In this document: piece by piece, positions 21,454 through 34,067 of the stretch
Layout of the letters: every line of letters starts with the position of its first letter
Position numbering within the stretch: the first letter of the stretch is position 1
NCBI GenBank assembly: GCA_950097015.1
Contig: CATNEN010000039.1
Span: 11,006,001 to 11,070,000, forward strand
DNA from: Macrostomum hystrix
Lineage: Eukaryota; Platyhelminthes; Macrostomidae
Length of the DNA stretch: 64,000 nt
Direction: 5' to 3'
Notes under the pieces: model-generated
Databases searched by the model: none
Seen by the model: only the letters and a program-made list of their open reading frames with translations
Told to the model about the DNA's origin: nothing
Program-made: the position numbers and the translations under genes

Positions 21454-24400
21454 TCACAGGTAGAATGACGCGGACTCAAACTCAAACCCACGGCCTCCAC
21501 CGCGGAAGCCTCCATCGGTGGGGCTGGAGTCGAAGTCCAGTCTGTCCAGCGCGTCTAAGTTCAGCAGCTGCTCGCCAGTGGACTCGCCAAAGTCGTCGAA
21601 AGCGTTCCGAATCCGTTCGCGAGACGATGTGCTGAGTGCATTCTGGCTGGCGTCCATGCCGGCGTCTGGGAGAAGCAAAAAGTGGGATTCCGAATCAGAA
21701 TATGGGATGTGGGATTAGGGATGTGGGTATGGGATGTGGGATATGGGATGTGGGATATGGGATGTGGGATATGGGATGTAGGGTATGGGATTCGGGATAT
21801 GGGATGTAGGGTATGGGATGTGGGATATAAGATGTAGGGTATGGGATTTGGGATATGGGATGTAGGGTATGGGATGTGCGATATGGAATTTGGGATATGA
21901 GATTTGGGTTATGGGATGTGGGATATGGGATGTGGGATGTAGGGTATGGGATGTGGGATATGGGATTTGGGATATGAGATTTGGGTTATGGGATGTGGGA
22001 TATGGGATGTAGGATATGGGATGTAGGATATGGAATGTAGGATATGGGATGTGGGATATGAGATGTAGGGTATGGGATGTGGGATCTGGTATGAAGGATA
22101 TGGGATGTGGGATATAGGATGTAGGGTATGGGATATGTGATTTGGGATGTCGTATATGAGATGTGGGATATTGTATTCAGTATACAGTTGCATCACCCTT
22201 GAACAAGCAGCTTGTGGTGTTGAGATCCACCCAGCAATGCGGCAGCTGCAGCTGATGGCTTGACACCCGGTGCAGACTGACTGACGATCTTCGCCTCGAA
22301 GATGCCAGGGAACTCGACTCCGGCTCTACACTCTGCCGCCGCCTCTGCCACAGCAGAATGCTCTGCTGCCTCAGTCTGCTGTTGTTGCTTCTGCTTGCAG
22401 CAGTTTTTTTTCTATTTCTGTGTCCGCTGTGAGCGCAGCCCATTTCGCATTCCTGAGTGTTGTTGGCCAGCCTTCCCAGCAACTGTAGCTGCGGGCTCCT
22501 GTGCCTCAATTTTTTATTCTGACAGTTTTATAACCGAAGCAAAAATCAATAGCGGCTTCAGTTTAACTTGAAGGCTGAACAAACACAATACCCCTAGCAG
22601 ATAGTTTGGTGCACTTCTGTGCCTCAATGCATGCATTCAGCGCATGACTGCGGCCATACTTGTAGTAGTAAATCTGTTTTTCTCGCCGTGTTTTTATTTA
22701 GTGCACTCTGAATTGCAATCCTAATTCCTAGATTTTCAAATAAATGACGAAATTCCTGTCTGGTTGTCTGTGTTTTCTGATTCTGTGCCTGACATTGTTT
22801 GATGAAATAAATCGATTGATTAAAAGAAACTTTGCCCTGATTTACAATTGACTAATTTTTATTTAGAATTTGTTTGAAGCAACTTGTCGATTTTTTTAAT
22901 ACTATAGTGCGCTTTTGAGAAAATGTCTAGTTTTGTGATTGATGAGTATTTGACTAACTTTGAAAATGACTAACTAGGAGTTTTTACATTGTGGAAAATT
23001 GTCAAATTTTGGGAAATTGTCAAATTTTGGAAATTTTAAAATATAGGGAAATTTGTCCCATTTCGGGAAATCGCCAAGTTTCACGAAAAATAAAAATTCA
23101 AGAGAAAAGACTCGGAAAAATCGTCTGCACGTCATGATTTCCAAATTTCATTGGCGTACGAAGTCTATGATTAAAAAAATTTTCTCTCATGGTGCTTATA
23201 AAGGCCTTTGAAGTGCATTATTTTTTTTAATTTTCATACAATAAGTCGACAAAAAATCTAGTTTTTTTATAAAATCTCGCGATTTTCACTGCGGCGTCAA
23301 TGTGACACCCACAATTCTGCTTAAAAAATATTAATTTCTGAGAGTCACCACTCGATGGCATCAATGCGCGACAAATATATACTAATTACTCACTTCCATT
23401 GCACTTAGAGGATATGGGATGAAGGATATGGGGATGTAGGATATGGGATGAAGGATATGGGGATGTAGGATATGGGGATGAAGGATATGGGGATGTAGGA
23501 TATGGGGATGAAGGATATGGGGATGAAGGATATGGGGATGAATGATATGGGGATGTAGGATATGGGGATGAAGGATATGGGGATGTAGGATACGGGATGT
23601 AGGATATGGGATTTAGGATAGGATATGGGATATCCTACACATGTAGGATATGGGATTTCCACAAAGGATATGGGATGTGGGATATGGGATGTGGGATATG
23701 GGATGTGGGATATGGGATGTAGGGTATGGGATTTGGGATGTGGGGATGTAGGTTATGGGATGTAGGATATGGGATGTAGGGTATGGGATTTGGGATGTGG
23801 GATGTAGGGTATGGGATTTGGGATATGGGGATGTAGGTTATGGGATGTAGGATATGGGATGTAGGTATGGGATTTGGGATATGGGATGTAGGATATGGGA
23901 TGTGGGATATGGGATGTGGAATATGAGATGTGGGATCTGGGATGTGGGATCTGGAATGTGGGATTTGGTATGAGGGATTTGAGATGTGGGATCTGGGATG
24001 TTGGATTTGGAATGTTGGATATGGGATGTAAGAGATGGGATGCAGGAGGTATTGTTTTCAGCACAACAGTGCGACAGTTGCCGCTGATGGTTTGACACCC
24101 GGTCAGGATCTAGACTAGACAGATAGGTAGACGGAGTTCAGTTCTGATTTCACGTCTCTAGCACGTACCGTGGCCTCCAATCCCACCCGAGGGAGAGTTT
24201 TCCCTGCGGGGGTAAAAATACTACAGCAGTGATTGAGCACGGGCCCTATTTCTATGATCGTCAGTTGCTCAGATCAGCAAGAGGCACTCAGAGCCAGCCA
24301 GTCAGCTGGCCAGGTCAAGGGAAATAGGTATCGATTATAAAATTTAAAAAGTCTCTTCTTTAGCGTTTGCCTCTGAAATCAGCTGATTACCTGATCGCTA

Positions 24401-25220
24401 CTTCCTGACCGCTCAGCGCGGCCATGGCTGGCCCGGACTGCCGACTCAAGTGCAGCCTCCTGCTGGAGGTGCCCCCAATGTCTGGCTTCGGAACCTGCCA
24501 TACCGCTGGTAATGAGTCATATCTTTTGCCTTCTCTCTGTAACAACAATTGGATACTGCATAGCATTGTTTAACTGGCTGGCGATTAGTACTCAACAAGC
24601 TGCGACTCCACCACACCACACACTTCTCATCTCATGCGCCTACACATTTCCTATCCTGTCTCTTATTCTCCTCTCTCCTCTCTCCCCTCTTCTCTCTCCC
24701 CTCTTCCCTCTCCCCTCTCCTCTCTCCCCTCCCCTCTCCTCTCTCCCCTCCACTCTCCTCTCTCCCCTATCCCCTCTCCCCATTCTCCCCTCCCCTCTTC
24801 TCTCTCCCCTCTCCTCTCTCCCCTCTCCTCCTCTCTCCTCTCTCCCTTGTCCCCTCTCCCCTCTCTCCTCTCTCCCTTGTCCCCTCTCTCCTCTCTCCTC
24901 TCCCCTTTCTCCTCTCTCCTCTCACCCCTCCCCCTTCTCCTCTCTCCTCTCTCCCCTCTTCCCTCTCCTGTTTCCTCCCTCCTGTATCCTCTCTCCTCTC
25001 TCCTCTGTTCCCTCTCCCTTCTCTCCTCTCCTCTCTCCTCCAACCTGACTCACAATTCCTCTCTCACTCAAGTATTTTTCTTTGTAAACCCTTAGCAAAC
25101 ATTTTCCTTCTGTTCTGCCCTTTTCTAATATGCCTTTTCTCTCTCATCCAGTGCTCACTTTGTCCGTCTCTACCTCGCCTGTCGTGAGTGACATCTCGCC
25201 TCTGGGCAGCCCCGCCCAGT
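21454..25220 (-). CDS. Tentative low-complexity protein gene (incomplete model)
   Basis: The best-supported exon is the last, 21665-21454 (TGA), reading AGMDASQNALSTSSRERIRN and LDALDRLDFDSSPTDGG. It follows a phase-compatible exon ending at 22231 (start unclear, near 22400) that reads VEFPGIFEAKIVSQSAPG. Upstream, three phase-linked pieces can be read: 25220-25174, 24505-24391 (VWQVPKPDIGGTSSRRLHLS) and 24203-24169 (ENSPSGGIGGH). How these join the last two exons is not clear. Minus-strand AATAAA is at 21224-21229. No family recognised. The plus strand of 24417-24508 and 25152-25232 is also open with valid splice sites, so the strand of the upstream part is uncertain. Confidence 0.4.
21690..22185. 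repeat. GGGATATGGGATGTAGG array, copy 1
   Basis: Irregular 8-16-bp units of GGGATATGGGATGT type in the last intron of the tentative minus-strand gene. Confidence 0.9.
22530..23400. other. AT-rich stretch without recognised features
   Basis: No coding signature, RNA gene or repeat seen; short direct repeats such as AAATTGTCAAATTTTGG occur near 22997-23030. Confidence 0.4.
23405..24035. repeat. GGGATATGGGATGTAGG array, copy 2
   Basis: Same unit type as 21690-22185, next to a second copy of the exon fragment (24050-24105). It contains a 10-bp-arm inverted repeat (ATATCCTACA / TGTAGGATAT) near 23629-23650. Confidence 0.9.
24050..24105 (-). pseudogene. Duplicate of the 22231-exon fragment
   Basis: Minus strand reads PGVKPSAATVALL then a stop, against PGVKPSAAAAALL in the exon ending at 22231. 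Four of the six codon differences in that frame are synonymous. It lacks the donor found in the other copy. Confidence 0.5.
24655..25045. repeat. Pyrimidine tract (CTCTCCCCT array)
   Basis: About 390 bp of almost pure C/T on the plus strand built from CTCTCCCCTCT-type units; a potential triplex/H-DNA former. Confidence 0.9.
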
Positions 25221-25717
25221 CTATATTTCATTGTGAGTTATCACATCAGTTACAAAGCGGCTACCACAGTAGGCCAAAGATTTTAGCCAGCAATAATTGA
25301 ATCAGCGAGTCTTGACGCCTGGTCAGTTAGTTGGACAAAGCCTTCAATCCCGGCTGATGCCTTCAAGGCCGATGTGATTAGCTAGCTTAGAGCCGCGCAA
25401 TGTGAACTTTTGACATAGAATAAATTTCGCAAGATACGATAAGCAAGTAAGCTACTGTTAGTAACACGATGAGTTTATGCGAACATAATTTATAGATTAG
25501 AAATTTTATTATACTATCGATTATTCGATAGGCGTTTCAATCGGTAGTACCTAGCATTAAGGAAGAGAGAGAATGCGAAATTCAAGTACATCTACCACTT
25601 GAAAATATTTTCGATGCTTTCAAATTTCCTCCAATAGCAGCAGAAAAAAAATTTAAATGCACTTCGTACAGCCCACAAAAAATTAAAACCCCCGTCATTA
25701 TGTCAATGCCCCAGTTA

Positions 25718-26695
25718 AAAAAAGCAATCTCACAGTTAGGCAACCAATCTCACAGTTAGACAATCAATCTCACAGTTAGACAATCAATCTCACAGTTAGA
25801 CAATCAATCTCACAGTTAGACAATCAATCCCACAGTTAGACAATCAATCTCACAGTTAGACAATCAGTCTCACAGTTAGGCAACCAATCTCACAGTTAGA
25901 CAATCAATCTCACAGTTAGACAATCAATCCCACAGTTAGACAATCAATCTCACAGTTAGACAATCAATCTCACAGTTAGGCAACCAATCTCACAGTTAGA
26001 CAATCAATCTCACAGTTAGACAATCAATCCCACAGTTAGACAATCAATCTCACAGTTAGACAATCAATCTCACAGTTAGACAATCAATCTCACAGTTAGA
26101 CAATCAATCTCACAGTTAGACAATCAATCCCACAGTTAGACAATCAATCTCACAGTTAGACAATCAATCTCACAGTTAGACAATCAATCTCACAGTTAGA
26201 CAATCAATCTCACAGTTAGACAACCAATCTCACAGTTAGACAATCAATCCCACAGTTAGACAACCAATCTCACAGTTAGACAATCAATCCCACAGTTAGA
26301 CAATCAATCTCACAGTTAGACAATCAATCTCACAGTTAGGCAACCAATCTCACAGTTAGACAATCAATCTCACAGTTAGACAATCAATCTCACAGTTAGA
26401 CAACCAATCTCACAGTTAGACAATCAATCTCACAGTTAGACAACCAATCTCACAGTTAGACAATCAATCCCACAGTTAGGCAACCAATTTCACAGTTAGA
26501 CAATCAATCTCACAGTTAGGCAACCAATCTCACAGTTAGACAATCAATCTCACAGTTAGACAACCAATCTCACAGTTAGACAATCAATCTCACAGTTAGA
26601 CAACCAATCTCACAGTTAGACAATCAATCTCACAGTTAGACAACCAATCTCACAGTTAGGCAACCAATCTCACAGTTAGGCAAGTAACTTACATT
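25718..26695. repeat. 20-bp array, about 48 units
   Basis: Very regular CACAGTTAGACAATCAATCT units with point variants (AGGCAACC, AATCCC) recurring in blocks. 25233-25717 and 26696-27150 hold nothing recognised. Confidence 0.95.
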
Positions 26696-27154
26696 TAGGC
26701 AATTTTCCTACAAGACTATGCCCTATAATTTCGTCTGCCTGTCGTTGAAGTAACAGTTGCCTCATTGGTTTAGAAGCCTATGCATTTTTCTGGCCTCGTT
26801 CCTTTCATGAGCACAGTACTCCCAAGCTGTGCACAGTATTGTCAGGAGCTCAACCCGCAGCCTGAGTACATTAGCTGTGAGAGGCTGGCAGAACAAAGAT
26901 AAGCAATCATGTGAATTTGCTGCCTTTGTTAAGCAGGCTGGTTTGGTCGCTGTGCGAAATCAATCATTCATTAGGATGGAAAGTGAATTATTACCTGGTG
27001 TTGAGAATTTTTCTAGCGTGGGCACTGCCTAAGACTGGAAGAGAATTGCTGGCAGATTAATAACTATTTATTAGTACGTTTAGAGTCAATCACTAGAACG
27101 AGCTAGATTTTAAAGTGGATCCCTGGCAGATGAAGATTAAATTTTCAGAGTGCT

Positions 27155-27885
27155 TGTTGGTTTCCCCGAATGGCTGTTGGTTTCCACGAATGGCTGTTGG
27201 TTTCCACGAATGGCTGTTGGTTTCCACGAATGGCTGTTGGTTTCCACGAATGACTGTTGGTTTCTCCGAATGGCTGTTGGTTTCCACGAATGGCTGTTGG
27301 TTTCCACGAATGGCTGTTGGTTTCTCCGAATGGCTGTTGGTTTCCACGAATGGCTGTTGGTTTCCACGAATGGCTGTTGGTTTCCACGAATGGCTGTTGG
27401 TTTCCACGAATGGCTGTTGGTTTCCACGAATGGCTGTTGGTTTCCACGAATGGCTGTTGGTTTCCACGAATGGCTGTTGGTTTCCACGAATGGCTGTTGG
27501 TTTCCACGAATGGCTGTTGGTTTCCACGAATGGCTGTTGGTTTCCACGAATGGCTGTTGGTTTCCCCGAATGGCTGTTGGTTTCCGGCAGCGACAGTTCT
27601 ATTCTAGGAAATACAGTCGGTTTCCAGGAGTGACAGCTGGTTTCCAGGAGTGAATTTCGGTTTCAATGATTGAAGTTTGTATTCTTGGAGTGACAATTAG
27701 TTATCAGGAGTGACAGTTGGTTTACAGGAGTGACAGTTGGTTTACTGGAGTGACAGTTGGTTTACAGGAGTGACAGTCGTATTCCAGGAGTGACAGTCGG
27801 TTTCCAGGAGTGACAGTCGGTTTCCAGGAGTGGCAGTCGTATTGCAGGAGTGACAGTTGCTTTCCAGGAGTGAGAATAAGAGTGA
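27155..27885. repeat. 20-bp array (GGCTGTTGGTTTCCACGAAT) with diverged right half
   Basis: About 21 near-identical units to 27585, then about 14 diverged units of GTGACAGTTGGTTTCCAGGA type, as expected for an array homogenised on one side only. Confidence 0.95.
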
Positions 27886-28547
27886 ATCCACTAGTAGGTT
27901 TAGATTAAATCACTGTTAACATACAAAGCATGTATTCACGTGACAGGTTAACATTGTGACCAAGAAGTTCCTATTGATCATAAAACAGCAAAAGATAACA
28001 GTAACTGGTCAAGGGACATAATATTAGACCATTGGACACGGTAAGCCCTCGTTACATAAAAAAGTCTAAAACGACAGTCAAGATAGGATAGCTAAAGACG
28101 TAGATTAAAAGAACAGTCAAATTGATCGGGATGTGACAATACAGAGGCCCTGTCAGTGCTGGCAGATGGGGCACAGGTAGGGGAAGAGGGAGTCAGTGAG
28201 GATGCTGAGGCGGAGAACCGGTTAGAAACCCACGGCAGCAAATTGTATTTTTCTAGCATCCTCTGTGTGTGTGTGTGTGTGTGCGTGCTTTTTATATTGT
28301 CTAAAGCAGGTGAAACTCAGTGACTGGCTGGCTTGTAACGATTGTCTCTGCTCTTGGCATTGAGAAGACTCACGGCCTGACGAGTTAAAATGCCTGCTGC
28401 TGCTGCTGTTGCTTGTCTAGATTAACGCGAGAAAGCCTAAAAGAAAGATCAGAGACAATCCGCCGACTGCATAGCAACTACGAGCTAGCTAAGACATGGA
28501 CAAAGATTTTCTGCCAGAACTGCAGCAGCAGCAGCAGCAATACTTAC

Positions 28548-28582
28548 CATTGTCCGGATCCTCCGCCGCTGTCGATATTCAT
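28548..28582 (-). CDS. Candidate first coding exon (minus strand)
   Basis: ATG at 28582 opens MNIDSGGGSGQ and is followed by a near-perfect donor (AATG|GTAAGTATTG). It ends in phase 2. Joining it directly to the exon at 25220 would create a stop, so another exon or another gene is needed. Confidence 0.3.
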
Positions 28583-28694
28583 CAGAGAAGTCGGCTAAGA
28601 CGACAGAAGACAATCGCAGGCTATGCTGCATACAGGAGGGCGGCTAACAGTGAGACTGCTCACACGCTTCACTGACTGTTAGGATGCACAACTC

Positions 28695-29165
28695 TCTTGG
28701 ATGGGATAGAGTGGATGGGATGGATTGGATGGGATAGAGTGTATGGGATACAGTGGATGGGACAGAGTGGATGGGATAGAGTGGATGGGATAGAGTGGAT
28801 GGGATGGATTGGATGGGATAGAGTGTATGGGATAGAGTGGATGGGATAGAGTGGATGGGATAGAGTGGATGGGATAGAGTGGATGGGACAGAGTGGATGG
28901 GATAGAGTGGATGGGATAGAGTGGATGGGATGGATTGGATGGGATAGAGTGTATGGGATAGAGTGGATGGGATAGAGTGGATGGGATAGAGTGGATGGGA
29001 TAGAGTGGATGGGACAGAGTGGATGGGATAGAGTGTATGGGATAGAGTGGATGGGATAGAGTGGATGGGATAGAGTGGATGGGACAGAGTGTATGGGATA
29101 GAGTGGATGGGACAGGGTGGATAGGACAGAGTGGATGGGACAGAGTGGAGAGTGGAGTGGAGTGG
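28695..29165. repeat. 14-bp array (GGATGGGATAGAGT)
   Basis: About 33 units of GGATGGGATAGAGT with GGATT and ACAGAGT variants arranged in larger recurring blocks. 27886-28547 and 29166-29734 show no features beyond short GT and CAG runs. Confidence 0.9.
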
Positions 29166-29734
29166 ATAGAGCATGCAGTCAGAGAGTTGCAGTTAGCAAA
29201 TGGGATTCCAAGTGCTCAGGTTGGCATTGAGTCGGTCAGCTAGTTGAAAAGTGGCAACATTCCCTAAGCGATTTGCTTTTTCTCATTTTTCTATTCGTTT
29301 TAATTCCCTTAATGACCTGCATTAGGCCTAGCTGCAGCGTGAAAAGTACTTTTGTGAGCTAAAACTAAGTTGAGTCAAGTTGCGCTGAAGCAAGCAGGAA
29401 TTAATGACTGCCACATTCTAATCCCTTCACTGCATCGGACCCACTAGCAGCGACATTGATTGAGCGAGATTTTGAAAACGGATTTACAAAGCCAGCATGA
29501 CAAGTTCGGGTAATGGACGCGCTCTTACAATGCCCCTTCGACAGACTGTTGCAGTCATTGGTCACCAGTAAAAAGCACTAGACATGTAGATAAGTTTTTA
29601 CATGCCAGCGCTGAAAATTTCGCGGTTCAGCAGCGTTTCTTGTTTACAAATCCAAAGAAAAGAATAATAACTAGACTTATCCTCTCACTTCACATGGAAT
29701 CGAAAGAAGAATACTTAGCAAGATATATTCCAAG

Positions 29735-32425
29735 TATCGCAGCAAGATCCATATCTAGAATCGCAGCAAGATGCATATCTAGAATCGCAGCAAAATCCAT
29801 ATCTAGAATCGCAGCAAAATCCATATCTAGAATCGCAGCAAGATACATAGTTAGAATCGCAGCAAGATACATATCTAGAATCGCAGCAAGATCCATATGT
29901 ATAATCGCAGCAAGATCTATATCTAGAATCAGAGCAAGATCTATATCTAGAAACGCAGCAAGATCTATATCTAGAATCGCAGCAAGATCCATATCTAGAA
30001 TCGCAGCAAGATCCATATCTAGAATCGCAGCAAGATCCATATCTAGAATCGCAGCAAGATCCATATCTAGAATCGCAGCAAGATCCATATCTAGAATCGC
30101 AGCAAGATCCATATCTAGAATCGCAGCAAGATCCATATCTAGAATCGCAGCAAGATCCATATCTAGAATCGCAGCAAGATCCATATCTAGAATCGCAGCA
30201 AGATCCATATCTAGAATCGCAGCAAGATCCATATCTAGAATCGCAGCAAGATCTATATCTAGAATCGCAGCAAGATCTATATCTAGAATCGCAGCAAGAT
30301 CCATATCTAGAATCGCAGCAAGATCCATATCTAGAATCGCAGCAAGATCTATATCTAGAATCGCAGCAAGATCCATATCTAGAATCGCAGCAAGATATAT
30401 ATCTAGAATCGCAGCAAGATCTATATCTAGAAACGCAGCAAGATCTATATCTAGAATCGCAGCAAGATCCATATCTAGAATCGCAGCAAGATCCATATCT
30501 AGAATCGCAGCAAGATCCATATCTAGAATCGCAGCAAGATCCATATCTAGAATCGCAGCAAGATCCATATCTAGAATCGCAGCAAGATCCATATCTAGAA
30601 TCGCAGCAAGATCCATATCTAGAATCGCAGCAAGATCCATATCTAGAATCGCAGCAAGATCTATATCTAGAATCGCAGCAAGATCCATATCTAGAATCGC
30701 AGCAAGATCCATATCTAGAATCGCAGCAAGATCCATATCTAGAATCGCAGCAAGATCCATATCTAGAATCGCAGCAAGATCCATATCTAGAATCGCAGCA
30801 AGATCCATATCTAGAATCGCAGCAAGATCCATATCTAGAATCGCAGCAAGATCCATATCTAGAATCGCAGCAAGATCTATATCTAGAATCGCAGCAAGAT
30901 CTATATCTAGAATCGCAGCAAGATCCATATCTAGAATCGCAGCAAGATCCATATCTAGAATCGCAGCAAGATCTATATCTAGAATCGCAGCAAGATCCAT
31001 ATCTAGAATCGCAGCAAGATATATATCTAGAATCGCAGCAAGATCTATATCTAGAAACGCAGCAAGATCTATATCTAGAATCGCAGCAAGATCCATATCT
31101 AGAATCGCAGCAAGATCCATATCTAGAATCGCAGCAAGATCCATATCTAGAATCGCAGCAAGATCCATATCTAGAATCGCAGCAAGATCCATATCTAGAA
31201 TCGCAGCAAGATCCATATCTAGAATCGCAGCAAGATCCATATCTAGAATCGCAGCAAGATCCATATCTAGAATCGCAGCAAGATCCATATCTAGAATCGC
31301 AGCATGATTCATATCTAGAATCGCAGCAAGATCCATATCTAGAATCGCAGCAAGATCCATATCTAGAATCGCAGCAAGATCCATATCTAGAATCGCAGCA
31401 AGATCTATATCTAGAATCGCAGCAAGATCCATATCTAGAATCGCAGCAAGATCTATATCTAGAATCGCAGCAAGATCTATATCTAGAATCGCAGCAAGAT
31501 CTATATCTAGAAACGCAGCAAGATCTATATCTAGAATCGCAGCAAGATCCATATCTAGAATCGCAGCAAGATCCATATCTAGAATCGCAGCAAGATCCAT
31601 ATCTAGATTCGCAGCAAGATCCATATCTAGAATCGCAGCAAGATCCATATCTAGAATTGCAGCAAGATCCATATCTAGAATCGCAGCATGATTCATATCT
31701 AGAATCGCAGCAAGATCCATATCTAGAATCGCAGCAAGATCCATATCTAGAATCGCAGCAAGATCCATATCTAGAATCGCAGCAAGATCTATATCTAGAA
31801 TCGCAGCAAGATCCATATCTAGAATCGCAGCAAGATCTATATCTAGAATCGCAGCAAGATCTATATCTAGAAACGCAGCAAGATCTATATCTAGAATCGC
31901 AGCAAGATCCATATCTAGAATCGCAGCAAGATCCATATCTAGAATCGCAGCAAGATCCATATCTAGATTCGCAGCAAGATCCATATCTAGAATCGCAGCA
32001 AGATCCATATCTAGAATTGCAGCAAGATCTATATCTAGAATCGCAGCAAGATCCATATCTAGAATCGCAGCAAGATCTATATCTAGAATCGCAGCAAGAT
32101 CCATATCTAGAATCGCAGCAAGATCCATATCTAGAATCGCAGCAAGATCCATATCTAGATTCGCAGCAAGATCCATATCTAGAATCGCAGCAAGATCCAT
32201 ATCTAGAATTGCAGCAAGATCCATATCTAGAATCGCAGCAAGATCCATATCTAGCTCGAAGAATCGCAGCAAGATCCATATCTAGCTCGAAGAATCGCAG
32301 CAAGATCCATATCTAGCTCGAAGAATCGCAGCAAGATCCATATCTAGAATCGCAGCAAGATCCATATCTAGCTCGAAGAATCGCAGCAAGATCCATATCT
32401 AGAATCGAGAATCTAGAATCGCAGC
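29735..32425. repeat. 24-bp array, about 110 units, with higher-order blocks
   Basis: Unit GATCCATATCTAGAATCGCAGCAA (written as 20 + 4: GATCCATATCTAGAATCGCA, GCAA). Almost no indels occur, so it stays open in one plus frame (ISRIAARS) and two minus frames (DMDLAAIL, SRYGSCCD). Variant units (AAACGC) recur at 29951, 30431, 31055, 31511 and 31871, spacings that are all multiples of 24. No start or splice context argues for translation. Confidence 0.95.
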
Positions 32426-33049
32426 AGGAGTTGAAGCTAGAATCGCAGCAGGAGTTGAAGCTAGAATCGCAGCAGGAGCCCTACTTGCCAACTAGAATCG
32501 CAGCAGATTATTTTTTGCACTCCAACTACTCTACTCATAGCAGCAAATCGCAGTTTATCCAGTGTCCAAGCAATTTTGTTGCAACTTTCCAATTTCAGGA
32601 CTTCATTCTTCTGCTGAATCTTGAAGCCAATTTGATGGCTCAATCTAATTTTCTGAGCCTTTGATTTAAAGATATGCGGTTCAAAAAAACGTTATTAAGG
32701 GGACATTTTTCCCATCACCTCCTATTCCCAGTGACATGAAGCAAATGAGACGGGTTGGAGAATGAACATCAAAGAGGGTTTGAAAGAGTGCCAAGAAAGG
32801 AGACAGCGACAGAGAAAGGCCTCAAAGCTGAGCCGAGACAAAAAGCAAAAGTGAGAAGAAGTGACGGTACACCAGAGTATTGGAAGACAATGCTGCAAGA
32901 AAGGAAAAAATGCGCAGAAAAATGCTGGGATCAAAGAAAAGTATAGTGGGCGAAGTTGAGACTGATGCCTTCATTTACAACCAGTTAGTATGGCTAGGGG
33001 TAAAAACGTTGATATTGTACAAATCTACTTACAAAGATAGAAGGTTAAT

Positions 33050-34055
33050 CATAGAGACAGTGGGTGACTCTCAGAGACAGTGGGTGACTCTCAGAGACTG
33101 TGGGTGACTCTCAGAGACAGTGGGTGACTCTCAGAGACAGTGAGTGACTCTCAGAGACAGTGGGTGACTCTCAGAGACAGTGGGTGACTTTCAGAGACAG
33201 TGGGTTGACGGTGGGTGAATCTCAGTGACGGTGGGTGAATCTCATGACGGTGGGTGAATCTCAGTGACGGTGGGTGAATCTCATGACGGTGGGTGAATCT
33301 CAGTGACGGTGGGTGAATCTCATGACGGTGGGTGAATCTCATGACAGTGGGTGACTCTCAGAGACAGTGGGTGACTTTCAGAGACAGTGGGTTGACGGTG
33401 GGTGAATCTCAGTGACGGTGGGTGAATCTCATGACGGTGGGTGAATCTCAGTGACTGTAGGTGAATCTCAGTGACTGTAGGTGAATCTCAGTGACTGTAG
33501 GTGAATCTCAGTGACGGTGGGTGAATCTCATGACGGTGGGTGAATCTCAGAGACAGTGGGTTGACGGTGGGTGAATCTCAGAGACAGTGGGTTGACGGTG
33601 GGTGAATCTCAGTGACGGTGGGTGAATCTCAGTGACGGTGGGTGAATCTCAGTGACGGTGGGTGAATCTCAGTGACGGTGGGTGAATCTCATGACGTTGG
33701 GTGAATCTCAGTGACGGTGGGTGAATCTCATGACGGTGGGTGAATCTCAGAGACAGTGGGTTGACGGTGGGTGAATCTCAGAGACAGTGGGTTGACGGTG
33801 GGTGAATCTCAGAGACAGTGGGTTGACGGTGGGTGAATCTCAGTGACGGTGGGTGAATCTCAGTGACGGTGGGTGAATCTCAGTGACTGTAGGTGAATCT
33901 CAGTGACGGTGGGTGAATCTCATGACGGTGGGTGAATCTCAGAGACGGTGGGTGAATCTCATGACGGTGGGTGAATCTCAGAGACAGTGGGTGAATCTCA
34001 TGACGGTGGGTGAATCTCAGTGACGGTGGGTGAATCTCAGTGACGGTGGGTGAAC
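33050..34055. repeat. 20-bp array (GTGACGGTGGGTGAATCTCA)
   Basis: About 50 units, first CAGAGACAGTGGGTGACTCT then GTGACGGTGGGTGAATCTCA, mixed with 18-bp units. It ends about 12 bp before the first HCN exon recognised. 32426-33049 holds no feature I can support. Confidence 0.95.
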
Positions 34056-34067
34056 CCGGACCCGCAG

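Noticed and set aside
24655-25045. Proline/leucine/serine-rich protein in the pyrimidine tract
   Set aside because: Low-complexity C/T repeat open in several frames; it lies between exons of other models.
25718-26695. CRISPR-like regularity of the 20-bp array
   Set aside because: Repeats are contiguous with no unique spacers, and the window is eukaryotic.
29690-32303. Minus-strand frames of about 860 codons
   Set aside because: A 24-bp unit without stops keeps several frames open on both strands; no codon bias, start context or conserved flanks.
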